A DNA stretch of 5,300 bases from Clostridium sp. (GTDB taxonomy: Bacteria > Bacillota > Clostridia > Lachnospirales > Lachnospiraceae): assembly GCA_023664325.1 (NCBI GenBank), contig JAMPFS010000099.1, forward strand, positions 1 through 5,300, written 5' to 3'. Shown here piece after piece: positions 1 to 5,139 of this stretch. Each line of letters begins with the position of its first letter. The first letter of the stretch is position 1. A program made the position numbers and the translations under genes. The notes under the pieces were generated by a model. It was not told the DNA's origin. It worked only from the letters and a program-made list of their open reading frames with translations, and made no database searches.

Positions 1-166
1 AAAATATAGATATAAGGTTTGGAGAGGCAATATAAAGTTTTATGGGTAAGTGACAGGTAACTAACAAATGCCTTGAAAATGCTGGAAATTAAGGATTTGA
101 AACTGTTCACGAGATAATCCTAGTTTACAAAGAGATAGGCAGAATACACAACATCAAATATTTATG
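1..166. other. Non-coding left edge, probable 3' end of an upstream unit
   Basis: No gene start with a ribosome-binding site is visible here. Two + strand frames are open from the left edge and stop early: one ends with TAA at 47-49 (last residues read ...WRGNIKFYG), the other with TAA at 33-35 (...DIRFGEAI). Either could be the C-terminus of a gene that begins outside the window, but both tails are too short to identify. The remaining bases, about 50-166, look like an AT-rich 3' untranslated region leading into the terminator at 167-194. The assignment is inference from that terminator. Confidence 0.35.
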
Positions 167-194
167 CTCCGCAGGATTTCCTGCGGAGTTTTTT
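167..194 (+). terminator. Rho-independent terminator of the upstream unit
   Basis: A perfect 9-bp GC-rich stem, CTCCGCAGG (167-175) with CCTGCGGAG (180-188), closes a 4-nt ATTT loop and is followed directly by six T residues (189-194). This is a textbook intrinsic terminator reading rightwards. It ends whatever is transcribed from the left of the window and separates it from the nitroreductase promoter that starts four bases later. Confidence 0.92.
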
Positions 195-197
195 GTC

Positions 198-226
198 TTA
201 ACATTCAGGAAAATTTGGGTTATAAT
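198..226 (+). promoter_or_regulatory. Sigma-A type promoter upstream of repeat element copy 1 and the nitroreductase
   Basis: A -35 box TTAACA (198-203, five of six consensus bases) and a perfect -10 box TATAAT (221-226) are separated by 17 bp. The expected start of transcription is near 233. The transcript would include the whole palindromic element at 243-453 before reaching the nitroreductase, giving a leader of about 300 nt. I see no better promoter between the element and the gene. Confidence 0.7.
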
Positions 227-242
227 AATAGCTAAGAACAAA

Positions 243-453
243 TAGTCATGAGCAAAACTCTGTTTTCTCAATTGTCCGTTGTACAATATAGACAAATCGC
301 AACTGGGCACGCTTGCGCTATGTGTCGCTCGTAACGGTACATAAGGTGCTAAAATACAGCACCTAAGTACCAACGGCTTCCCAATACCCTGTTTGCGATA
401 TTGTCTATATTGCACAACTGGATTTTGACAATAATGAGTTTTGCTCATGACTA
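243..453. repeat. Palindromic structured repeat element, copy 1 (211 bp)
   Basis: The ends are a perfect 18-bp inverted repeat, TAGTCATGAGCAAAACTC (243-260) with its complement (436-453). Inside lies a second inverted repeat, GTTGTACAATATAGACAA (278-295) against 401-418, with one A-C mismatch, extended by ATCGCAA (296-302) with TTGCGAT (393-399). The core holds a GGTAC/GTACC stem (336-340 with 367-371) capped by an AGGTGCT/AGCACCT hairpin (344-350 with 358-364, loop 351-357). It is homologous to copy 2 at 3365-3653: the left 39 positions and right 53 positions align without gaps. There is no coding potential beyond shadow frames. It carries no transposase, so if mobile it is non-autonomous. 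The family is not one I can name. Confidence 0.88.
243..453 (+). ncRNA. Possible structured leader RNA formed by copy 1
   Basis: If transcribed from the promoter at 198-226, the element would fold into a long rod: an outer helix, an asymmetric internal loop, a roughly 25-bp inner helix with one mismatch and one bulged A, and a branched core. Helix sequences differ from copy 2 while pairing is kept, as expected of a selected RNA fold. Conserved single-stranded candidates are the segments around 307-334 (GGCACG..TTGC and TGTCGCTCG) and CGGCTTCC (374-381). Neither a T-rich terminator nor a sequestered ribosome-binding site follows, so I see no classical riboswitch expression platform. A DNA-level role remains equally possible. 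Confidence 0.4.
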
Positions 454-530
454 AAGAAGAAATTATATGAGGTGATTGTTTTACAGCTTGTGTTGGAAGC
501 AGCGGCAGGTAATAGGAGAGGATTGTAACT

Positions 531-1145
531 ATGCAAGAGAACAGATCAAACGGAAATGAAGCAATATATAATCGGCGCAGTATTCGGAAATTTTCAGCCG
601 AACCGATTCCTCATGCTATCATAGAAAAGATTATAGATGCGGGACGAGCAGCGCCATCTGCTAAGAACCGTCAGCCCTGGAAGTATCTTGTATATAGTGG
701 GAGCGCAAAAGAAAAACTGCTTGCCGTCATGCAGAAAGGGATTGAACGGGAAATGGTAACCCCGAGGCTTCCGCTATCAGGGGATGGTATCGTGGATGCT
801 AAAAATACACTGCGTATTATGAAGAGTGCGCCAATTATCATTCTCGTGTTGAACACAAACGGAAAATCACCCTTTACAGAACTTAATGCCGATGAGCGGT
901 TTACAGAAATGAATGATTTGCTGTCCATAGGCGCATCCGTTGAAAATATGCTGTTACAAGCCGAGGAATTGGAGATTGGAACTTTGTGGATTGGCAATAC
1001 CTGTTTTGCATATGAGGAATTGACAGCGTATATTGGTCTGAATGTGGAATTGGTGGGTGCGATTGCTTTGGGTTACAAAGCAGAAAAGCCACCGATGCGG
1101 TCGAGAAAAAGTATGGAGGATATTGTAGAATATTATAGTAATTGA
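531..1145 (+). CDS. Nitroreductase family protein (FMN-dependent oxidoreductase)
   Basis: This 204-residue protein is predicted to be a cytoplasmic, dimeric flavoprotein that uses FMN and NAD(P)H to reduce nitro groups, quinones or related electrophiles; the physiological substrate cannot be read from sequence. Family signs are the N-terminal NRRSIRKF motif (14-21), whose basic residues typically contact the FMN phosphate, AGRAAPSAKNRQPW (37-50), and a C-terminal block with GASVENMLLQAEELEIG (134-150) followed by LWIGN. Length is normal for the family and no signal peptide or membrane segment is present. The ATG at 531 is supported by AGGAGAGG (514-520 region) about 10 nt upstream. The gene stands alone: a promoter and a long leader containing repeat copy 1 precede it, and the next gene has its own promoter. 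Family assignment is secure; specific function is not. Confidence 0.9.
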   Translation: MQENRSNGNEAIYNRRSIRKFSAEPIPHAIIEKIIDAGRAAPSAKNRQPWKYLVYSGSAKEKLLAVMQKGIEREMVTPRLPLSGDGIVDAKNTLRIMKSAPIIILVLNTNGKSPFTELNADERFTEMNDLLSIGASVENMLLQAEELEIGTLWIGNTCFAYEELTAYIGLNVELVGAIALGYKAEKPPMRSRKSMEDIVEYYSN

Positions 1146-1276
1146 CGATTGTATCTGCATCTCTTGATGAATGTAAAGAGAAATATCTAATAGATGCAAA
1201 AGGGAGGCTTCATAACAAATACACATTTACTTTGTATAATTATTATGGCAGATTTATGAACCGATATTCAAATATA

Positions 1277-1289
1277 GGCAATCATTGCC
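1277..1289. promoter_or_regulatory. Perfect dyad overlapping the -35 box (candidate operator)
   Basis: GGCAAT-C-ATTGCC is a perfect 6-bp inverted repeat around a single central base. Its right half overlaps the -35 hexamer TTGCCA (1285-1290) of the downstream promoter. A dimeric repressor bound here would block sigma-factor contact. The position suggests this, but no regulator gene sits next to it and short dyads do occur by chance. Confidence 0.35.
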
Positions 1290-1313
1290 AAAAGAATAAA
1301 AATCAGGTATAAT
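1285..1313 (+). promoter_or_regulatory. Sigma-A type promoter of the FIST-GGDEF gene
   Basis: TTGCCA (1285-1290) and a perfect TATAAT (1308-1313) are separated by exactly 17 bp. The predicted transcription start is near 1320, giving a leader of about 40 nt before the ATG at 1360. The -35 box overlaps the dyad at 1277-1289. Confidence 0.75.
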
Positions 1314-1359
1314 ACATTTATAACAATCAAGGGGTTACACCAGTATAAGGGGGGAGGAC

Positions 1360-3138
1360 ATGAAGCAATTTCAAATTCTATATAAGGATGATGAGGGATT
1401 TCTTGACAAACTCAACGAAATCAAGCAATGGCGCACATCAAATCCGGCTTATGCGACCGTATTCAGAATTTATTCCGAGGATATGGAATTAGAGCATATC
1501 CGGCACATTTGTGATTGCCTGGATGATGAAATGCCGGATGCGTTGTATTTGGGGTGTACAACGAATGCCAATATCATGGATGGGGCATTGTCGGATTCCA
1601 AAATTATTTTAACCTGTACCATTTTTGAGTGCGAGACGACGAAGGCGCAGATTCTGCAATTTCCTTTTTTGGAGGAAAATGTGGCTGAGGACGTGGCAGA
1701 GCTGCGGGAATACTGCGATACAAATCCGTGGGTTCAGGCGGTGGAAATGCATGCCACAATCATGGATATGTCCATGATGGAGTTTTGCAATGAAATGAGC
1801 GGTTTGCGGGAAGATATACAGGTGTTTGGCGGAGGCGCATTTAATCCCGATATGGACGATGAGACAGCATTCGTGTTCTCCAAAGGCAATGGCTTTTTGG
1901 GGCATGGGATTATTTTTCTGCTTCTGGGCGGAACGGATTTTCATACATACAGCACCTTTATTTCGGGCTGGAAGCCTTTAAAAAGAAAATTTACGGTGAC
2001 AAAGGCGGACAGGGAGGTTTTGTATGAACTGGACGGCAAGCCTGCCCTGGACATATACCGGAGATTTTTAAATATTAACAGAAATGACCGGTTTTTCTCC
2101 AATACATTGGAATTTCCGCTGTTTTTACAGCATGGTGATATTGATATTCTGCGCTGTCCGCTGGCGGCAAATGACGACGATTCCCTTGTGATGTCTTCCG
2201 ACATGCAGGAGGAGGCGGTTGTCAGGCTGGCATATGGCGATCCGGAAACGATTCTTGCCAGTATCCGGGAGGACGGACAGAAGGTGGCGGATTTCCAGCC
2301 GCAGGTGATCCAGACCTTTTCCTGCGCTGCCAGAAAGGCATTCTGGGGAGATGACAATATCAGCGATGAAACGATTTTATTTAACAGGGTTGCCCCGACA
2401 ACAGGTTTCTATACGCATGGGGAATTTTTGCGCATGAACGGTGATATGCTCAATTTCAATGTCACGCTGGTGATTGTCGGCATGCGGGAGGGCGATAAGC
2501 CTGAATCGGGCAGTAAGGTGAATATTGCGAGGGCGCAGATTGACAACGATAATAATGAAAAAATACCGATTATCAGGCGGTTTGTTTCGTTTATTGAGGC
2601 TTCGACTACCGAGTTGGAGGAAATGAACATGAGGCTTGCCTTAAGCTCTGTCACAGATGGCCTGACGAGGCTTTATAACCGGGCAGAGATTGAGAGGAAG
2701 ATACGCAGCGTTTTGGATAAACGCCAGAATCAGAAGACAGGCAATGCTATTTCCCTGATTATGTTAGACATTGATAATTTCAAAAAGGTAAATGATATCT
2801 ATGGGCATAAAGAGGGTGACCATGTAATCCAGGCATTGTCGGACGTTTTGCGGAATGCAACGACGGGGGTACATTCCTGCTCGCTCGGACGTTGGGGCGG
2901 TGAGGAATTTATGATCCTGCTGTCGGACCGCAATGCAGATGATGCGGTGGAGCTGGCAGAGAAAATCCGCCTGGAGTTTGCAGCGGTATCGTATGAAACT
3001 GCCGGTTGCCAGACGGTCAGCATTGGCGTTACGCAGGCCAAAGATGAAAATGCAGATGCCCTTTATAACCGGGTGGACAAGGCGCTTTATATGGCAAAGG
3101 CTGCCGGGAAAAACCAGGTTGTCAGGCTGGATGGATGA
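1360..3138 (+). CDS. FIST sensor domain - GGDEF diguanylate cyclase
   Basis: The 592-residue protein has no membrane segment, so it is a soluble cytoplasmic sensor-cyclase. FIST_N spans roughly 25-205 and FIST_C roughly 222-365, shown by ELDGKPALDIY (223-233), FSCAAR (320-325) and GFYTHGEF (349-356). FIST domains are thought to bind small ligands such as amino acids; the ligand here is unknown. A helical, probably coiled-coil linker (about 385-430) leads into a GGDEF domain starting at DGLTRLYNR (433-441), with D470 in MLDIDNF as a metal ligand and an intact GGEEF active site (513-517). It is therefore predicted to make cyclic di-GMP from two GTP. The RxxD inhibitory site usually five residues before GGEEF is replaced by VHSC, so product inhibition through that site is unlikely. 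The only nearby start is ATG 1360 after a G-rich AAGGGGGGAGG with short spacing. Confidence 0.93.
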   Translation: MKQFQILYKDDEGFLDKLNEIKQWRTSNPAYATVFRIYSEDMELEHIRHICDCLDDEMPDALYLGCTTNANIMDGALSDSKIILTCTIFECETTKAQILQFPFLEENVAEDVAELREYCDTNPWVQAVEMHATIMDMSMMEFCNEMSGLREDIQVFGGGAFNPDMDDETAFVFSKGNGFLGHGIIFLLLGGTDFHTYSTFISGWKPLKRKFTVTKADREVLYELDGKPALDIYRRFLNINRNDRFFSNTLEFPLFLQHGDIDILRCPLAANDDDSLVMSSDMQEEAVVRLAYGDPETILASIREDGQKVADFQPQVIQTFSCAARKAFWGDDNISDETILFNRVAPTTGFYTHGEFLRMNGDMLNFNVTLVIVGMREGDKPESGSKVNIARAQIDNDNNEKIPIIRRFVSFIEASTTELEEMNMRLALSSVTDGLTRLYNRAEIERKIRSVLDKRQNQKTGNAISLIMLDIDNFKKVNDIYGHKEGDHVIQALSDVLRNATTGVHSCSLGRWGGEEFMILLSDRNADDAVELAEKIRLEFAAVSYETAGCQTVSIGVTQAKDENADALYNRVDKALYMAKAAGKNQVVRLDG

Positions 3139-3236
3139 TGAGGCGGATATGCCGTGTGGTGCGCCAGAAGCATGACAGGCAGCCCTGCGTAATGTGTGGA
3201 ATGTAAAGAAAAATATATGATTGGTACTGTCTGTTT

Positions 3237-3266
3237 GTCCTTCGCCGCAAGGCGGAGGACTTTTTT
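3237..3266 (+). terminator. Rho-independent terminator after the FIST-GGDEF gene
   Basis: A 10-bp stem, GTCCTTCGCC (3237-3246) with GGCGGAGGAC (3251-3260), includes one U-G wobble and is capped by a stable GCAA tetraloop of GNRA type. Six T residues follow (3261-3266). It lies about 100 nt after the stop codon and isolates the cyclase gene from rarA. Confidence 0.93.
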
Positions 3267-3293
3267 CGTGAAGAGGACAAGATTTGGCGGTTC

Positions 3294-3322
3294 TTGCCTT
3301 GCGAAAACGGCAATGTTATAAT
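3294..3322 (+). promoter_or_regulatory. Sigma-A type promoter upstream of repeat copy 2 and rarA
   Basis: TTGCCT (3294-3299, four of six consensus bases) and a perfect TATAAT (3317-3322) are spaced by 17 bp. Transcription would start near 3329 and run through repeat copy 2 into rarA, giving a leader of about 350 nt. This mirrors the arrangement at 198-226: terminator, promoter, palindromic element, gene. Confidence 0.6.
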
Positions 3323-3343
3323 TATTTGGTGAAAAAAGGAAGT

Positions 3344-3372
3344 TTGACAGCTTTTGGAAATGGATAGGTAAT
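3344..3372 (+). promoter_or_regulatory. Alternative or second promoter reaching into repeat copy 2
   Basis: A perfect -35 hexamer TTGACA (3344-3349) lies 17 bp before GGTAAT (3367-3372), which matches four of six -10 bases. The -10 would sit inside the left outer arm of repeat copy 2. It may act as a second start for rarA, or the match may be fortuitous; the TATAAT promoter just upstream is the better -10. Confidence 0.3.
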
Positions 3373-3653
3373 TGCGAAACCCCGTTTTTGCAACTGTCCG
3401 TTGTACAATATAGACAAATCAATGCAGGCACGTTTGCACTGCTTGTCGCTCGCAACAGTGCTAAGCAGTGTAACACTTTGCACACTAAGTTCGATAGAAT
3501 CTCACTAAGTGTGCAAGTGTACTTTCGTACTAGGCTCGAACAATACCTCGCCAAGTACTCAATGCAAGCACTGGCGGCTCCAAAGCACCTGCCTATGATA
3601 TTGTCTATATTGCACAACTAGTTTTTGGAAATGGAGAGTTTCGCAATTACCTA
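3365..3653. repeat. Palindromic structured repeat element, copy 2 (289 bp)
   Basis: The outer arms are 3365-3382 and 3636-3653 (TAGGTAATTGCGAAAC and its complement are perfect, then one C-A mismatch and a C-G pair); A3364 and T3654 extend the pairing by one. The inner arm GTTGTACAATATAGACAA (3400-3417) pairs with 3601-3618 and is identical to copy 1, including its mismatch. The core stem is AGTGC (3457-3461) with GCACT (3568-3572). Between these core arms lies a 106-nt insert with two hairpins: TTGCACACT (3478-3486) with AGTGTGCAA (3508-3516), and GTACT-A-GGC (3527-3535) with GCC-A-AGTAC (3550-3558). Outside the insert, copies 1 and 2 have almost equal length (185 and 183 nt). Open frames across it on both strands are by-products of the palindrome. 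Confidence 0.88.
3365..3653 (+). ncRNA. Possible structured leader RNA formed by copy 2
   Basis: Transcription from 3294-3322 would place this element in the 5' leader of rarA, ending about 30 nt before its start codon. Its predicted fold has the same outer helix, internal loop, inner helix and core as copy 1, with a larger apical domain. The segments GGCACG (3428-3433), TGTCGCTCG (3444-3452) and CGGCTCC (3575-3581) correspond to conserved segments in copy 1. No expression platform is evident. Confidence 0.4.
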
Positions 3654-3673
3654 TATGAAATGGAAATGGAGAG
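3627..3673 (+). repeat. Short direct repeats GGAAATGGAGAG around the end of copy 2
   Basis: The 12-mer GGAAATGGAGAG occurs at 3627-3638 and again at 3662-3673, 35 bp apart. The second copy supplies the rarA ribosome-binding site. A shorter form, GGAAATGGA, also occurs at 3356-3364, directly before the left arm of copy 2. The element is thus bracketed and partly invaded by related short direct repeats. Confidence 0.6.
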
Positions 3674-3674
3674 G
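3668..3674 (+). promoter_or_regulatory. Ribosome-binding site of rarA
   Basis: GGAGAGG lies 8 nt before ATG 3683. An ATG at 3678 sits closer to the site but in another frame and reaches TGA after five codons (MTWNS), so 3683 is the real start. Ribosomes starting at 3678 would yield only this tiny overlapping peptide. Confidence 0.7.
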
Positions 3675-3682
3675 AAAATGAC

Positions 3683-4999
3683 ATGGAACAGTTGAGTTTA
3701 TTTGACAACAGGGAAAAAACGGCGCCTCTTGCAAGCCGGTTAAGGCCAGATACGTTAGCGGACTATGTGGGGCAAAAACATCTGATCGGAGAGGGCAGGA
3801 TATTAAGACGTTTAATCGAGGACGACCAGATTTCTTCGATGATTTTCTGGGGGCCTCCCGGAGTTGGCAAGACTACGCTGGCAAGGATTATTGCGGAGCA
3901 GACGAAAGCGGAATTTGTGGAGTTTAGCGCGGTCACCAGCGGAATCAAGGAGATTAAGGAAGTGATGGTGCAGGCGGAGCAGAACCGGAAAATGGGAATC
4001 CGTACCCTGCTGTTTGCAGATGAGATTCACCGTTTTAACAAGGCGCAGCAGGATGCATTTCTTCCTTTTGTCGAGAAGGGCAGTATTATTCTGGTCGGCG
4101 CAACTACGGAGAACCCTTCTTTTGAAATCAATTCGGCGTTGCTGTCCCGCTGTAAGGTATTTATTTTGAAGGCATTGGAGGAGGACGATTTAAAAGAGCT
4201 GCTGGTGCATGCACTGAAAAGCCCGAAGGGGCTGGGAAATATGCAGATTTCGATAGAGGATGCCCATTTATCGGCAATTGCGCGTTTTGCCAATGGAGAT
4301 GCAAGGACGGCGCTCAATACATTGGAAATGGCAGTATTTAACGGCAGAATGAACGAGGAGGCGGTGCTATGCGTAGATGAAGAAGTCCTATCCCAGTGCA
4401 TGAACCGCCGTTCCCTGCTGTATGATAAAAATGGCGAGGAGCATTACAATCTGATTTCTGCCCTGCATAAATCCATGCGCAACAGTGATCCGGATGCAGC
4501 GGTTTATTGGATGTACCGCATGCTGGACGGCGGGGAAGAGCCGTTGTATATTGCCAGGCGGCTGGTGCGGTTTGCCAGTGAAGATGTGGGGATGGCGGAT
4601 TCCGCAGCTTTGCAGGTGGCGGTTGCGGCATATCAGGCATGCCATTTTCTGGGGCTGCCGGAGTGTGATGTGCATCTGGCGCATGCAGTCATTTACCTTT
4701 CCATGGCACCCAAATCTAATGCAGCCTATATGGCGGTCGAGGCATGCAAAGCCGACGTCAAAGCGCTTCCGGCAGAACCGGTTCCGCTGCAGATCCGCAA
4801 TGCGCCGACCAATTTAATGAAAGAACTCGACTACGGCAAGGGCTATATTTATGCCCATGATACGGAGGAGAAATTGACGAAGATGCAGTGCCTGCCGGAT
4901 GCCCTGGCGGACAGGCGTTACTACCAGCCGACGGAGCAGGGGAACGAGAAGAAGGTGAAGGAACGGCTGGAGGCGATACGGGAGTGGAAGGGGGAGTAG
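3683..4999 (+). CDS. rarA: Replication-associated recombination protein A (RarA/MgsA), AAA+ ATPase
   Basis: The 438-residue cytoplasmic protein matches the length and sequence of bacterial RarA (also MgsA; relative of eukaryotic WRNIP1/Mgs1), a clamp-loader-like AAA+ ATPase that acts at stalled or gapped replication forks. Visible motifs are Walker A GPPGVGKTT (57-65, catalytic K63), Walker B FADEIHRF (111-118), sensor 1 GATTEN (139-144) and an arginine-finger region SRC with R156. The C-terminal oligomerisation half contains typical blocks such as ISALHKSMR, ASEDVGMAD, APKSNAAY and RNAPTNLMKE. The extreme N-terminus reads MEQLSLFDN, and QLSLF (3-7) fits the consensus beta-clamp binding pentapeptide, suggesting tethering to the replication clamp. 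The start is supported by GGAGAGG 8 nt upstream. It follows repeat copy 2 and appears to be expressed alone or with the next gene. Confidence 0.96.
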   Translation: MEQLSLFDNREKTAPLASRLRPDTLADYVGQKHLIGEGRILRRLIEDDQISSMIFWGPPGVGKTTLARIIAEQTKAEFVEFSAVTSGIKEIKEVMVQAEQNRKMGIRTLLFADEIHRFNKAQQDAFLPFVEKGSIILVGATTENPSFEINSALLSRCKVFILKALEEDDLKELLVHALKSPKGLGNMQISIEDAHLSAIARFANGDARTALNTLEMAVFNGRMNEEAVLCVDEEVLSQCMNRRSLLYDKNGEEHYNLISALHKSMRNSDPDAAVYWMYRMLDGGEEPLYIARRLVRFASEDVGMADSAALQVAVAAYQACHFLGLPECDVHLAHAVIYLSMAPKSNAAYMAVEACKADVKALPAEPVPLQIRNAPTNLMKELDYGKGYIYAHDTEEKLTKMQCLPDALADRRYYQPTEQGNEKKVKERLEAIREWKGE

Positions 5000-5139
5000 G
5001 GTTTAAGTCAATAAGTTTTAAAAGTAAATTACAAAAACAGTATTTAAAGGATGTAAAAAATGTGATACACTGTAACAAGATTATGATGACTTTTGGATAA
5101 TGCAGTGAATGATAGATTTGGGATAGGCAGGGAGAGGAA
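5000..5139. other. Intergenic region between rarA and the KilA-N gene
   Basis: I see no GC-rich hairpin with a T tract here, so rarA may be read through into the next gene. The strongest symmetry is a nested weak dyad: CACTG (5068-5072) with CAGTG (5103-5107), enclosing ATTAT with ATAAT. A candidate promoter lies within the region. Confidence 0.5.
5043..5071 (+). promoter_or_regulatory. Weak candidate promoter for the KilA-N gene
   Basis: TTTAAA (5043-5048) and TACACT (5066-5071), each four of six consensus bases, are 17 bp apart, and a TG one base before the -10 makes an extended -10 element. A competing option is GTAACA (5072-5077) with GATAAT (5096-5101) at 18 bp. Neither is strong. Confidence 0.3.

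Larger units (their letters stand above)
1146..1359. other. Intergenic region between nitroreductase and FIST-GGDEF genes
   Basis: No gene is visible. It contains a weak 7-bp inverted repeat, TGCATCT (1156-1162) with AGATGCA (1192-1198), around a 29-nt loop and without a T tract, so it is not a convincing terminator. Within that loop lies an 18-nt stretch (1169-1186) that recurs after the FIST-GGDEF gene at 3199-3216. A ribosome-binding-like AAAAGGGAGG near 1198-1207 is not followed by a usable reading frame. The promoter and dyad for the next gene occupy 1277-1313. Confidence 0.6.

Noticed and set aside
299..334. Minus-strand peptide similarity between the copies (LRATHSASVP versus LRATSSANVP)
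   Set aside because: The similarity follows from the conserved nucleotide core; the surrounding frames are not comparable and no start signals support a peptide gene.
425..430. Perfect TTGACA near the right end of repeat copy 1
   Set aside because: No -10-like hexamer lies 16-18 bp downstream (448-453 reads TGACTA), so it is not supported as a promoter.
243..453. Invertible phase-variation promoter flanked by inverted repeats
   Set aside because: The best promoter lies outside the arms at 198-226, inversion would leave it unchanged, and no recombinase gene is nearby.
462..467. Minus-strand TATAAT that could transcribe copy 1 leftwards
   Set aside because: No acceptable -35 box is found at 16-18 bp and copy 2 has no counterpart.
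1156..1198. TGCATCT/AGATGCA inverted repeat after the nitroreductase as a terminator
   Set aside because: The loop is 29 nt and there is no T tract on either strand.
2671..3073. Exact 13-bp repeat CTTTATAACCGGG within the GGDEF coding region (2671 and 3061), and GTTGTCAGGCTGG at 2218 and 3118
   Set aside because: Both encode short recurring residues (LYNR, VVRL) with the same codons; they are best explained as coincidence in coding sequence.
3388..3621. A 77-codon + strand frame across repeat copy 2, and a 107-codon - strand frame across copy 1 (125-448)
   Set aside because: Both are produced by the palindromic element; they share VVQYRQ only because of the inverted repeat, lack good ribosome-binding sites, and change with the variable insert. 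Such frames are probably a source of spurious hypothetical proteins.
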